Of a stretch of 64,000 bases of DNA, positions 33,927-45,054 are shown one piece after another. Under the pieces are notes generated by a model. It saw only the letters and a program-made list of their open reading frames with translations, made no database searches and was not told where the DNA came from. This stretch comes from Corydoras sp. C115 (Eukaryota; Chordata; Actinopteri; Siluriformes; Callichthyidae): NCBI GenBank assembly GCA_019802505.1, contig JAFMOC010000964.1, positions 1-64,000 on the forward strand, read 5' to 3'. The translations under genes were made by a program, and so were the position numbers. Each line of letters begins with the position of its first letter. Within the stretch, counting starts at the first letter, position 1.

Positions 33927-36900
33927 GTGAGGAACCCATGTTCTCTGTTTCAGCAGCTCTGATTAGATCAGTACACAGTATCATGATGAAGATGGAGAAC
34001 TGTAATGATGATGTCATGGTAATGTCATGATGATGTTCTTCAGTCTGATTCAGGGAGAGAGATCAGATTCACCTGAACCCAGCTGTGTCTCCATGAAGAG
34101 TGATTGGTCCATGGACATACCAATAAACTTTAAAGATGGAGTGAGTTCTCCTGATCTGAGGTCAGTACAGTCTGATATATTAGTTTCTCACTCACAGAAT
34201 CAACTGATAAAATAATTAAATTAATTAAAGAATGAGTTAGTGAATCTGAAATGAATGAATGATGAAATCCAGCAGGGTTTAATTGGTTTGAGATCTTTAT
34301 TGATGTTTCATTTCTTTACAGAATCCAGGAGGAGAAATTAAAGATGAAGAACAGAAATCGGATGGAATCCATCTTTAAGGTGTCTACAGTGTCTGATTCA
34401 ATGTTTCAGGAAATGGATTAGAATGATTGATGCTTTGATCTTCATGTGTAATGATGTAATCAAACTGGAGTTTGATCTGGATCACTCTACACCAACTCTG
34501 AGTTCTGAATCCACACTTTCATTAATTATCAATTATTTTACACTAATTACTCTATAGTTCCTTATTTGGTTCCTCCAGAGCCTCATCTCTACAGCTGTAT
34601 GGTTCTTCTGATCATCTGGATCTGTTTGTTCCTCACCAGGAACTGGAGAACAAACTCATCACTCTGTTAAAGAATGAACTGAAGAACTTCATGAAGGTTC
34701 TGAGTTCAGATTACCCATCATGCTCTGAGAGGAAGATCTGTGAGGAAGATCAGAGTATCAGAGAAGGATTGTTGAAGATCACACTGCAGGTCCTGAAGAA
34801 CATGAAGCAGACAGCCCTCGCTACCACACTGCAGAACAGTAAGAACTCTGAGCCATGGAACTAGAACATCACTTTAACTTTAGAGGAACTGGTTCATACT
34901 GATCATAGATCGGTTCCTCTGCCAGAGATGATGATGGAAGCTTTAATGTTCCTGCTGATATCAGTCTTAATGTTTCTAATGTATTTATTGATCATGTTCT
35001 TCTGTTTATTAGAGATGATCTCTGTGTGTCAGAAGGAACTCAAACCCAAACTGAGAGAGAAATATCACAGAATTAATGAAGGAACCTCAGAGTCTGGAAG
35101 TTCAGCACTTCTGAATGAGATCTACACAGAGCTCTACATCACAGAGGGGTGGAGTGCACAGATCAATCATGAACATGAGGTTAAACAGATTGAAGCAGCA
35201 TCCAGGAGACCAGCAACTCAGGAGATCTCCATCAAATGTAGAGACCTGTTTAAAGAACCAGCAATCAGAACCGTACTGACTAAAGGAGTCGCTGGAATTG
35301 GAAAAACCGTCTCGGTGCAGAAGTTCATTCTGGACTGGACTGAAGGAGAACACAATCAGGACGTGACCTTCATGTTCCCACTTCCTTTTAGAGAGCTGAA
35401 CTTAATGAAGCAGAAGAATCTCAGTCTGATGAAACTTCTTCAGGACTTTTACCCTGAAATGAGTGAAGTTCAATTAATAAACTGGGAGTTCCATAAAGTT
35501 CTGTTCATCTTTGATGGTCTGGATGAGTGTCGCCTTCCTCTGAACTTCCAGAACAATCAGATACTGTGTGATGTCACAGAAGCAGCTTCAGTAGATGTTC
35601 TGCTGACCAACCTCATCAAGGGGAACCTGCTCCCCTCCGCTCTCATCTGGATCACCTCTCGACCGGGAGCAGCCAATCAGATTCCTCCTGAGTGTGTAGA
35701 TCAGGTAACAGAGGTACGAGGGTTCAGTGGTCCTCAGAAAGACGAATATTTCAGGAAGAAGATCAAAGATCAGAGTCTGTCCAGTAAAATCATCTCCCAC
35801 ATCAAGTCTTCAAGAAGTTTGTACATCATGTGTCACATCCCGGTCTTCTGCTGGATCACGGCCTCTGTTCTAGAGAGAATGCTGGGTGGAGCAGAAGGTG
35901 GAGAGGTCCCCAAAACTCTGACTCAAATGTTCACCCACTTCCTGATCTTTCAGATCAAACACAAGAACCAAAAGTACCAGAAGAACCGTGAGCTGGATCC
36001 TCAGCAGATCAGAGAGAGTGTTCTGGCTCTGGGAAAACTGGCGTTCCAACAGCTGGAGAGAGGAAACCTGATCTTCTATGAGGAAGATCTGAGAGACTGT
36101 GGGATTGATGTTGGAGAAGCAGCAGTGTACTCAGGAGTCTGCACCCAGATCTTCAGACAGGAACCTGAACTCCATCTGGGAAAGGTCTTCAGCTTCATCC
36201 ACCTGAGCGTTCAGGAGTTTTTAGCTGCTTTATTTACATTTCTCTGTTTCATCGAGAAAAAAGCAGCAGAACCACAAACCTCTGCTCTGTCCGATCTGTT
36301 CAAAAAGTCCACCATGTCCGAGTTCCTGAAGAGCGCAGTGGACAAGACCTTACAGAGTCCCAATGGACACCTGGACCTGTTCCTCCGCTTCCTTCTGGGT
36401 CACTCACTGGAGTCCAATCAGAAGCTCTTACGGGAACTGCTGCCACAAACAGGAAGTGATTCCTACAGTAAACAGGAAACAGTGCAGTACATCAAGGAGA
36501 AGATCAATGAGAAGCTCTCTCCAGAGAAATCCATCAATCTGTTCCACTGTCTGAATGAACTGAAGGATGAGTCTCTGCTGCATGAAGTTCAGATTTACCT
36601 GAAGAGAGGAGGTTACAGGTGTCTCTGTGGAGTTGGTCTGTCTCCAGCTCAGTGGTCAGCTCTGGTGTTTGTGTTACTGAACTCAGATCAGCAGCTGGAC
36701 GAGTTTCATTTGAGGAAATATGATCCATCAGAGAAATGTTTATTGAATCTGCTGCCAGTGGTGGAAGCTTCCAGAACAGCTGTGTGAGTTTGATTAATTT
36801 AATAAAATCACTCAGAACCTTCTGACCAATCAGAATGCAGAACTGAACTGAGGTACTGAATGTGTTTCTAATGGAACTTGACGTGAGTCTGGAACCGATA

Positions 36901-39900
36901 CAAGGTACTATCATTGTGTGCCTTTGATGTTTTAATATCAGGACGTCCATATACAGAACTTCCTGCTGTACAAGTTTCACTTCATCATCAATATTATAGA
37001 TTTAATTTAATTAACATGATGAATTATTAATCACATTCACAAACACTATCCATTCATTCATTCATTATCTCCTGCTTTATCCTCTATTACAGGTCGCCAA
37101 ACTATCGCTGGGCACACACTCACTCACACAGACACACTCTATATGGGGCAATTTTGTGAATTCAATTGACTTAATCCATGTGTTTGGAAACCGGAGAATC
37201 CGGAGGAAACCTACGCAGACACGGGGAGAACATGGAAACTCCACCCAGATGGGGATTCGAACCAGGAATCCCTAGTGCTGAGAGGCGAACATGCTAACCA
37301 CTAAGCCACCGTGCCGCCCCACAAACACTATCATTTAATTAAATTATTTTAGATCAGAACATTTTCATTATTTATATTAATGTAATCAATCATATTTAAC
37401 AACCTCACATTCATTATACATTATACTAATATACAACTCTGTTTGTGTGTGTGTGTGTGTGTGTTTCAGGTTGTATAATTGTAATCTATCAGGTGAAAGT
37501 TGTTCAGCTCTGTCCTCAGTTCTCAGTTTAAACTCCTGTCTGAAAAATCTGGACCTGAGTTCTAATAATCTGAAGGATTCAGGAGTGAAGGTTCTCTCTG
37601 ATGGACTGAAGAACCCAGACTGTAAACTGGAGACACTGCGGTAAGTTCATCTCTCTCTCACTGCACTTACACTAAACACAACCATCACATGTTCTATGAA
37701 TTAGGATCCAAGAACGCAGCATTTATAATCTGTCTTCATCTTTATTTCTTCTTTTCCTTTTTCATTTTGTCATGCCATACATAACGCCACCTACTGGTGA
37801 ATGTAAAGTACAGAACCCAACAATCCCCCCCTTTACTTAAGAATAGAGCATTATTAACACTTTGTCATGCTACCGGAGGAATCGAAGGAAGCGTGAATGT
37901 TCAAAGCAAAGCAGTCTTTATTGCGTTCAATAAAGCGCAAGAGGTATAGCTCCAAAACGAGAACAAAGTCACATGACGTAAGGCAATGACATCAATGGTC
38001 TGTGGAATCCCCTGGAGAACCGAATAGGAGACGGCGAGGAACGCGGCGAGGCGGGCACGCGAAAGTCGGAGCCTTCGTAAGCCTCATGTATTTCCAGGTG
38101 AAGTATCCGAAAGGAGAGCAACGAGCAAAACCGGCTCACTCAGAAACGAGCACGGGGCGCGAGCCGCGTACTCAGACCAAACCAACAAAGCAGGAACGTA
38201 ACCAAAAACCTCTGCACTGATGGATCCGGGCCGCCGACTTAAATAGAGGCTGCCGCTGATGAGGCGCACCTGAAACTAATAATCTGGAGAGGGTGAACGG
38301 TGATTGGTGGACACCGAAGCAGGTGTAGCAGTGGGTGTGTGGCGATGAGGTAGGAGGAACAGTGGGTGTGTGTGTGTGCGTGACACACTTTAATTAAACA
38401 ATGCATTTCTGATCAACCTGAGTAAGATTTTATAAGTTTTTAGAAGCGCAGTTGCAGCTCCACAGTCTCACCTTGATCAGGTAATGTGGAAAAAAGCTGC
38501 TTGCCTTCTGTCCACAACTAATGAGGAGAACGTTTACAAGCATGTGACCCCGTTCATTATGAACTACAGAACACAACAGTGTGTATGGTGGATGGTATAC
38601 AGTGTATGGTGGATGGTATACAGTGTATGGTGGATTGTATACAGTTAGCCTCCATCTGAAGCCAGGCTCGAGACGCAGCATCAGAACTCTGCTGCAACCA
38701 GCACTCTACAATTTTAAGGTTGGCTTCTCAAAGTTAGAATCTAAAGTTTGGTAAAGCTACACTCCCAAGCTCCTTATGGCTTTGCAAAAGTTGCTTTAAC
38801 TCCAAAATAAAAGTCCAATTTATAGAAAAATCCCTGAAGTAAAAAAAACTGAAATTATAAATAAATTGAGGAATTCAGGGTTCACAGATCTAAATCTCAT
38901 TTGTTCACATTTTGCTCTGCTGTTCGGGACTGTTGTGAGAGATGTAATGCCCCCCCCCCCCCCCCGTCTAACCCGAGTCACATGTTTTTTTTTTTTTGCT
39001 CTTCATTGCATACATTTTGGACTGATTATTTTTAAATGATGTGAAAGGTTCGAGGTGTCAAAGTTGACATGAATCCCTTTATAGTAATATTTGTTTGTTG
39101 TGTCATCCCCTCACCCACCACTGTCCAATCTGAGATTCCTGCGTTCACATCTTTATCAGTGAGACGTCATATTTTGCTGTTATGAAGTCCTCAAAACCAC
39201 CCTCGATTGTGTGATGGTCCGTGATGTTTACACTTTCTTAGATTAGATTGATCTTTTGTTGTGGGAATGTTTTGATGTAACGTTTTGTCTGTAATGATTA
39301 AATAAGAACTGAGGTTGTCAGTGAATTGAGTTATGTTGCTATATTCTATCAGTTTGGTTCCTCAAATAAATATATAATAAAAAATCCTGATCCCCGGAGG
39401 GAAGCTGCGGTACTGCAACAGGCAGCATGCACGGCTCGCACATGCGCCCTCGAAAGAACCCACCACTCATGCTACAGGCTCCGCCTCTAAACTGAGATCC
39501 ACTCAGCATGGCATGAGCAGGGGGCTTTACAGCGTGGTGGTGCAACACACAACTCGCCCCCCGAGCACAACTCACCTCGAAAGTTTAGTTCCAGCGTCTT
39601 GGTGTGATGTTTCTATATGAAGTGTGTAGTGTTGTGTTGTGTGTGTACTGAACCGTGTGCCCCGTACACAACACTTCATGATCAATACAATGTTCCACCC
39701 CCAGTACGTATGAGATTGTTGGAATCATTCTCAGAGTTTATCTATAAGAGTCATGATATGAAACACTGTTGATGTGTGTGTGTGTGTGTGTGTTTCAGGT
39801 TGTATAAGTGTAATATATCAGGTGAAAGTTGTTCAGCTCTGTCCTCAGTTCTCAGTTTAAACTCCAGTCTGAAAAATCTGGACCTGAGTTCTAATAATCT

Positions 39901-40727
39901 GGAGGATTCAGGAGTGAAGGTTCTCTCTGATGGACTGAAGAACCCAGACTGTAAACTGGAGACACTGCAGTAAGTTCATCACTCTCTCACTGCACTTACA
40001 CTAAACACAACCATCACATGTTCTATTACACTAAATCACTACACAACCTGATAGAGTTTCTCTTTGACTTCCTGTTTATTTGATGTAATATTCTGATCAT
40101 CATTAAATATAAAACTCTCTTCATTGTAATTCAGTCATTATCTCCCGCTTTATCCTCTATTAGGGTCGCGGTGGGGTTCCCCATGCCCATCCAGGGGAGA
40201 ATGTCTCGGGCGCTGGGCAGATAGACCCAGGACTAGAGCCAATCCATCGCTGGGCACAGACTCACTCACACAGTCACACTCTATATGGGGCAATTTTGAG
40301 AATTCAATCGACTTGATCCATGTTTTTGGACTGTGGGAGGAAACCCACGCAGACACGGGAAGAACATGGGAACTCCACCCAGATAGGGATTCGAACCGGG
40401 AACCCCTAGCGCTGAGAGGCGAACGTGCTAACCACTAAGCCACCGTGCCGCCCCTCTTCATTGTAATGATTTATTATTTATGATGTTATTGTGTAAGGGA
40501 TACACTGATTGTGAGGTGATTTGGTATGTTCTCTGTGTCTGTGCAGGTTGGATCATTGTGGTTTAACAGAAGAAGGTTTTGTTGCTTTGGCTTCAGCTCT
40601 GAGATCAAACACTTCATCAAACCTGAGAGAACTGAATGTGAAACTCAATAAACCAGGAGAATCAGGAAAGAAACTCCTCACTGATCTACAGAATGATCCC
40701 CACTGTAACCTGAAGAAACTACTGTGA

Positions 40728-40766
<39 letters not shown>

Positions 40767-40846
40767 ACACTCACACACAGACTGGTATTTCCTCTGATGA
40801 AGACCTGATGATGTCTGATCTGGTTTCTTCTCTCCTACAGAATCTG
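33874..40846 (+). CDS. NLR-A: NLRC3-like FISNA-NACHT-LRR protein, 9 coding exons
   Basis: Coding exons by splice signals and phase: 33874-33926, 34044-34160, 34322-34379, 34640-34838, 34926-36783 (or from 35013), 37470-37640, 39799-39969, 40547-40723, 40841-40846. Joined they give one open frame of 936 codons plus stop (907 with the later acceptor). The N-terminus has no recognisable CARD or pyrin. Then come the fish FISNA linker, a NACHT ATPase with Walker A GVAGIGKT, Walker B VLFIFDGLDECR and sensor LIWITSRP, a winged-helix motif FSFIHLSVQEFLAAL, and three LRR exons. No B30.2 domain follows. By family it is a cytosolic immune receptor or regulator; ligand and partners are unknown. The introns hold SINEs and a solo LTR. 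The last codons after the third LRR exon are CTA ATC TGA if the final intron is removed, or a stop at once if it is retained. Confidence 0.88.
34926..36783 (+). CDS. NLR-A main exon (FISNA and NACHT)
   Basis: 1858 bases. The first 87 bases (34926-35012) encode a strongly hydrophobic stretch ending just before a second acceptor (TTCTTCTGTTTATTAG) at 35012. Both acceptors are followed by AGATGAT, so the frame is the same. From residue 36 of the exon: REKY..INEG, LLNEIYTELYITEG (FISNA), then KGVAGIGKTVSVQKF, FIFDGLDECRLPL, WITSRPGAANQIPPECVDQV, FCWITASVLERML, FSFIHLSVQEFLAALFTF. The donor after 36783 (GT/GTGAGT) leaves phase 2. It is about 618 codons, as usual for the fish NLR-C central exon. 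Confidence 0.9.
37051..37320 (-). mobile_element. SINE in NLR-A intron, 12-bp TSD
   Basis: Flanked by ACAAACACTATC at 37039-37050 and 37321-37332. NLR-B has one uninterrupted copy of this site near 51748-51760, so the insertion postdates the split. Confidence 0.93.
37470..37640 (+). CDS. NLR-A LRR exon 1
   Basis: 171 bases encoding YNCNLSGESCSALSSVLS, LKNLDLSSNNLKDSGVKVLS and DGLKNPDCKLETL, a ribonuclease-inhibitor-type LRR pair. The acceptor follows a GT-run; the donor is GTAAGT; phase 2 at both ends, so exons of this kind can be added or lost without shifting the frame. Confidence 0.9.
37863..38385 (-). mobile_element. Solo LTR in NLR-A intron, 5-bp TSD
   Basis: TGTCATGCTACCGG to GTGCGTGACA, flanked by CACTT at 37858-37862 and 38386-38390. 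On the minus strand it has an AATAAAGACTGC near 37920, so the LTR is read from right to left. NLR-B lacks it and has a LINE tail at nearly the same point. Confidence 0.88.
38386..39798. other. NLR-A intron: no gene seen
   Basis: Contains a 21-bp repeat in three units at 38580-38642 (GTGTATGGTGGATGGTATACA), poly-C near 38950 and poly-T near 38987. The distal part (39580-39798) is shared with NLR-B (53090-53290). Confidence 0.5.
39799..39969 (+). CDS. NLR-A LRR exon 2
   Basis: 171 bases, nearly identical to LRR exon 1, reading YKCNISGESCSALSSVLS and so on. The near identity of successive LRR exons points to recent duplication or conversion. Confidence 0.9.
40131..40454 (-). mobile_element. SINE in NLR-A intron, 13-bp TSD, empty site in NLR-B
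   Basis: Flanked by TCTTCATTGTAAT at 40118-40130 and 40455-40467. The NLR-B intron near 53606-53620 reads CTCTTCATTGTAATGATTTA with no insert. A nearly full-length copy with head and tail. Confidence 0.95.
40547..40723 (+). CDS. NLR-A LRR exon 3 (last repeat)
   Basis: 177 bases: LDHCGLTEEGFVALASALRS, NLRELNVKLNKPGESGKKLL, TDLQNDPHCNLKKLL. A different LRR subtype from exons 1-2, typical of the final repeat in this family. Donor-like GTGAGA follows; without splicing the next codon is TGA. Confidence 0.85.
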
Positions 40847-41317
40847 ATCTGTTCTTCTCTACAGATGAAGTGGAGCACCGATACACACCATCAGTGATGA
40901 ATCAAATCTTTTGCTGATTCATTTTGAATGTTTTTATTAACAGTGACACAGTTAGAGTATTGAAGTCCATGGTTCAGCTCATTCCTCTAACTAATAGATC
41001 AATAATACTAAAGCCTGAGTGTGGAAGCAGCATATAACACAAACCAAGTGAAGAGCTCAACTTAAAGAAAGAAAAAGGAATGAATCAAACAGAACGAATC
41101 AAACAGAATCAGATCATAAAGACAAAGTTCATGTGGAACAAAGCACTTTAGGAAATGTGGACGTGAGCTGCAAAGTGAGAAAGAGGATCAAAGAAAATGG
41201 ACAAAGTCCTTTAAATGAATCCAGTCATTAAAGGTGATATCGTGTCTTTAGTTGGTAGCTGCAGTCACACGGCCAAGAGTAAGCTCAGCGCACAGCTCGG
41301 TCGTATTACCACCACCA

Positions 41318-41450
41318 GTACATTTACATTTACATTTAGTCGTTTAGCAGACGCTTTTATCCAAAGCGACTTACAAATGAGAACATTACAAGTCAGAAGT
41401 TATGCAGAAAACCAACTATACTGTAAATTCATCAAACCTGATTGAAGGAT
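41318..41450 (-). mobile_element. LINE 3' UTR fragment
   Basis: Contains GCAGACGCTTTTATCCAAAG and CTATACTGTAAATTCATCAA, as at 12400-12510 and 48262-48377; only the 3' UTR is left. It sits in the NLR-A downstream flank and is missing from the NLR-B flank. Confidence 0.75.
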
Positions 41451-41861
41451 TATGAAAATCACATTCCAAAAAACTGTTTAGTGATTATTTTATATTCTTA
41501 CCAAAAGTGATTGTTTTTTTGTTTTGTTTTTTTAGCATTTTCTTTTTAGATTAAAATAATATGATCAATTGCAATATGTCTACGATTAGTATTTGTAAAA
41601 AGTTACAAATAAAATGTCAAAAATATTTTTCTGCAATGTTTACATAATTTCTAGAACATAAATATGTAATTTATTTACTTCTTTTTATAATAAAAAAAGT
41701 TCTTAAAATATATTAAAGTTATTTCTGCATTTCATGTGTATTAATAAAAACATTACATTTAAATGACAACGCAGTCGACAATTTTAGAGAGATAGATAGA
41801 GAGGATACTTCATTTATCCCGGAGTAAATTTAGCAACCAGCAGCAGCAACAACAACATTCA

Positions 41862-42187
41862 TTCATTCATTCATTATCTCCCGCTTTATCCTCTATTAGG
41901 GTCGCGGTGGGGTTCCCCATGCCCATCCAGGGGAGAACGTTTCGGGCGCTGGGCAGATACACCCAGGATAGGGCGCCAGTCCATCGCTGGGTACACACTC
42001 ACACACTCCAACACACTCTATATGGGGCAATTTAGAGAACTCATTTGACTTGATCGATGTTTTTGGACTGTGGGAGGAAACCGGAGAACCCGGAGGAAAC
42101 CCACGCGGACACGGGGAGAACATGGAAACTCCACCCAGATGGGGATTCGAACCGGGAATCCCTAGCGCTGAGAGGAGAACATGCTAA
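41862..42187 (-). mobile_element. SINE in NLR-A downstream flank
   Basis: (ATTC)n tail at left, body with GGGTCGCGGTGGGGTTCCCC and the box-B-like GATTCGAACCGGG. It ends before the outermost head. The two paralogous flanks read straight through the site. Confidence 0.88.
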
Positions 42188-42935
42188 CATTACGATAAAA
42201 AAATAAAATAAAAAATATAATACAATAATAAAAAAGGAACAAAACAGTTTTTAAAAAAATAGTACAAAAAGTCTAAATGCAATTAAAGCTGATTAAATGG
42301 ATGGCGGTGCAGATTGATGGTTAAGAATAAATGCTAAATGTATAATGTATAGCGTGTAAATAGTCATGTGACTGTATGTAAAGTGTTGTTAGTGTCAAAG
42401 TTCAAAGCTAAAGTGTCCCGTAGTGTTAAAGGTTTGTAATCAGTGTATAGAGAATACAACAGAATGGTGGAAGAATCTTAAACAGTCCGTTTAGGAACTT
42501 TGGAGACGCTTTCTTTATTGATGCCATGTTTAGAAAGCGCACATGTCCACTGGGGGGCGCCGAGTGTGCGACCGTGTCGGACTCGACTCCTGAATCGATT
42601 CGGCGCGCGGTCTGAGGTGAGAAATGGCGGGAATGCTGGCGGGCTCAGAACTCTGAGGTAAATCTTGCTGATCATGTCGTTTCTTTGTCAGATTTAGAAG
42701 CTGTAAAGCAGGGGTCTCAATACGTCGATCGCGATGGAGCTTTGAAAAATAAATCACGTATCAGCGCTTATTTTACAGCACCGTATCAGAAGCACTTTTA
42801 CACACAATGTGATTCATTCTGAATCGCCATCTCTGCAAGCGAGCGGTCAGCCCCTCCCTCACTCGCTGTTCCCAAAACGGCCCGTGGCCACGCCCCCGTG
42901 CTTAAATCCAAAGCACTGGATCACGAATCATCTAG

Positions 42936-43605
42936 TAGAGCTGTGCGATACCAAGAATTTTGGTATCGATCCGATACCAAGTAAATACAGGGCCAATATC
43001 GCGATATTCGATACCGATACCGATACTTTTTAATATTTAAGCTCCATTGATCCTAGTATAGAATTTCGCCAAACATTGTAGGTGACAACAAATAATGTAT
43101 CCCAATCAACATCTTTGTTTAGAAACAATGGAACAGTAATAAAACAAAGTTTGCTTTAACGTGAGGAAAATATATATATTTTGAGGTAAGAAACGACAAT
43201 ACAAATATAAATTAAAAATGCTCCCCTCACTAGACAGTTTTTTCTTTCTTTGATTCTTTTTTCAAATAGAATTTTGTGTGTGCTGTGTGCTTTTTAATGT
43301 GCTTAAAAGTTTGTTGTGTTTCCTGTGTACCTAATAGACTTTTTGCAAACTGAACAGGTTGCTGAAGTCGCATTTTCGGCTGTAAAATACAGACGAACAG
43401 CGCTTCTCTTTCTTTCAGACATCTTTTTTTTATCTCCTAGCCCGAGCCTCTCTCTCCGTACTGTGACGTGTCGACTTGGGCGGGTCAGGCTGAGCCCACG
43501 TGGCCGCTGTCTTGAGTATCGATCTTTTTACGCAAGTATTGTTCAATACCAATACCAGCGTTGGTATCGATATTATCGATATTTGTATCGATCCGCACAG
43601 CTCTA
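42936..43605. mobile_element. MITE with hAT-like ends and 8-bp TSD
   Basis: Terminal inverted repeats TAGAGCTGTGCG and CGCACAGCTCTA. TSD TCATCTAG (42928-42935) and TCATCTAC (43606-43613). The subterminal parts are rich in GATACC/GGTATC motifs. The sibling hAT at 32620 reads straight through the site. Confidence 0.9.
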
Positions 43606-43896
43606 TCATCTACATTAGATAGTTTCTTTTCACATTAGATAGTTTCTGTTTTTGCTCTTTATTTGACTGACAAGACGAGTGAAGGACTTCGCTCCAGAAT
43701 AACTAAAATATCACTTTCATTTAGAGTGAAAGGATGAATATCTTTTTGCAATGTCAAACTCAAAATGCCTTTGCTTGATTTGCCAAGTAGCCATTGCACT
43801 TCCATTGTGTTCGGTCGTTTTCTCCATGCTATCTGCTGCAATTTCTGTGAAAATCTGAAGCCGTCTTTTTCTATGCTGATTCGATAATACTAACAT

Positions 43897-44246
43897 CCAT
43901 CTATCCAGCCATTATCTTCCGCTTTATCCTCTATTGGGGGGGTTCCCCATGCCCATCCAGGGGAGAATGTTTCAGGCACTGGGCAGATAGACCCAGGACA
44001 GGGGTACATCTATTGCTGGGCACACACTCACTCACACAGACACACTCAATATGGGGCAATTTGGAGAATTCAATTGACCTTGATCCATGTTTTTGGACTG
44101 TGGGAGGAAACCGGAGAACCCGGAGGAAACCCACGTGGACAAGGGGAGAACATGGAAACTCCATCCAGATTGGGATTCGAAACGGGAATCTCTAACACTG
44201 AGAGGTGAACGTGCTAACCACTATGCCAACGTGCCCCCCCCCCCCC
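43897..44246 (-). mobile_element. SINE nested in hAT, 11-bp TSD
   Basis: Flanked by AATACTAACAT at 43886-43896 and 44247-44257; poly-C at the head junction. Confidence 0.92.
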
Positions 44247-44373
44247 AATACTAACATGATGTGTGTAAACAGGTTTCAATATAAAAGCCTAATAAATTAT
44301 TAACCCTGGTAGATCTCCATGACCTGTCCAATGGAAAAGTAGATCTCAGGCCAGAAAATTGTGGGCACCCCTG

Positions 44374-45054
44374 ATATAAAGGAATAACGTTGTGGGAGAT
44401 AAAAAGGAAGTAAAACAAACACCCGAATCTGTTCCAAGTGCCCAAAACATTACCCATAGTGACCCCGCCCATCACCCCCCATCAGTTTAGTGAAAACAAA
44501 AGATTTCAGAACTTTAGAAAATTTGTTTTGTTTTATTTTTTTTCGTCATTCGTATCCCTATGTCAGCAAAATGGTGCTGTTTCTCTATCTAGCGGCAGGT
44601 TTTAAAACAGCGTTAATGTCTTTTTAATTGTTTTTAATTTATTATCGTTATAAAAATATTTATATTTATTACATCCATCCATTATCTTCCTCTTTATCCT
44701 CTACTAGGTCTGCGTGGGGGTGGTTCCCATGCCCAATATTTATATTTATAACATTTATATGAGGGGGCACGGTGGCTTAGTGTTTGGCATGTTCTCCTCT
44801 CATCGCTCGGGATTCCCGTTTCAAATCCGAATCGGGGTGGAGTTTGCATGTTCTCCCCGTGTCCGCGTGGGTTTCCTCCGGGTTCTCTGGTTTCCTCCCA
44901 CAGTCCAAAAACATGGATCAAGGTGAGTGTGAGTGTGTGTTCAGTGATAGATTGCCCCCCTGTCCTGGGTGTATGTGCCCAGCACCTGAAACATTCTCCT
45001 CTGGATGGGCATGGGGACCCCCTCCCCCCAAAAGTGGAAGATAATGGATGGATA
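44374..45054. mobile_element. NLR flank remnant and two SINEs
   Basis: Bases 44382-44590 continue the NLR downstream flank (inverse of 1488-1660 and 1990-2008). Bases 44674-44740 are a SINE 3' piece (minus). Bases 44764-45053 are a nearly complete plus-strand SINE with approximate duplications ATTTATATGAG and ATTTATCTGAG. Confidence 0.8.

Larger units (their letters stand above)
40847..42700. other. NLR-A 3' UTR and downstream flank
   Basis: Shared with 53950-55490 and, inverted, with 3014-4960. Holds a SINE at 41862-42187 (minus) that is absent from the other two flanks, and the LINE scrap at 41318-41450. No other gene seen. Confidence 0.75.
42709..44373 (+). mobile_element. hAT (CAGGGGT family) with two nested insertions
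   Basis: Starts CAGGGGTCTCAATACGTCGA and ends GTGGGCACCCCTG. Flanking 8-mers are CTGTAAAG (42701-42708) and ATATAAAG (44374-44381). Its target is exactly the site occupied by the other hAT family at 2017-3005 in the paralogous flank. It carries a MITE (42936-43605) and a SINE (43897-44246). No intact transposase. Confidence 0.9.

Noticed and set aside
34926..35012. Calling the NLRs membrane proteins
   Set aside because: The hydrophobic stretch may be intron sequence spliced out at the later acceptor; it is reported as a question, not as an annotation.
35102..35353. Minus-strand open frames inside the NACHT exons (also 35588-35800, 50294-50506, 50917-51123)
   Set aside because: They are antisense shadows of the conserved NACHT coding frame.
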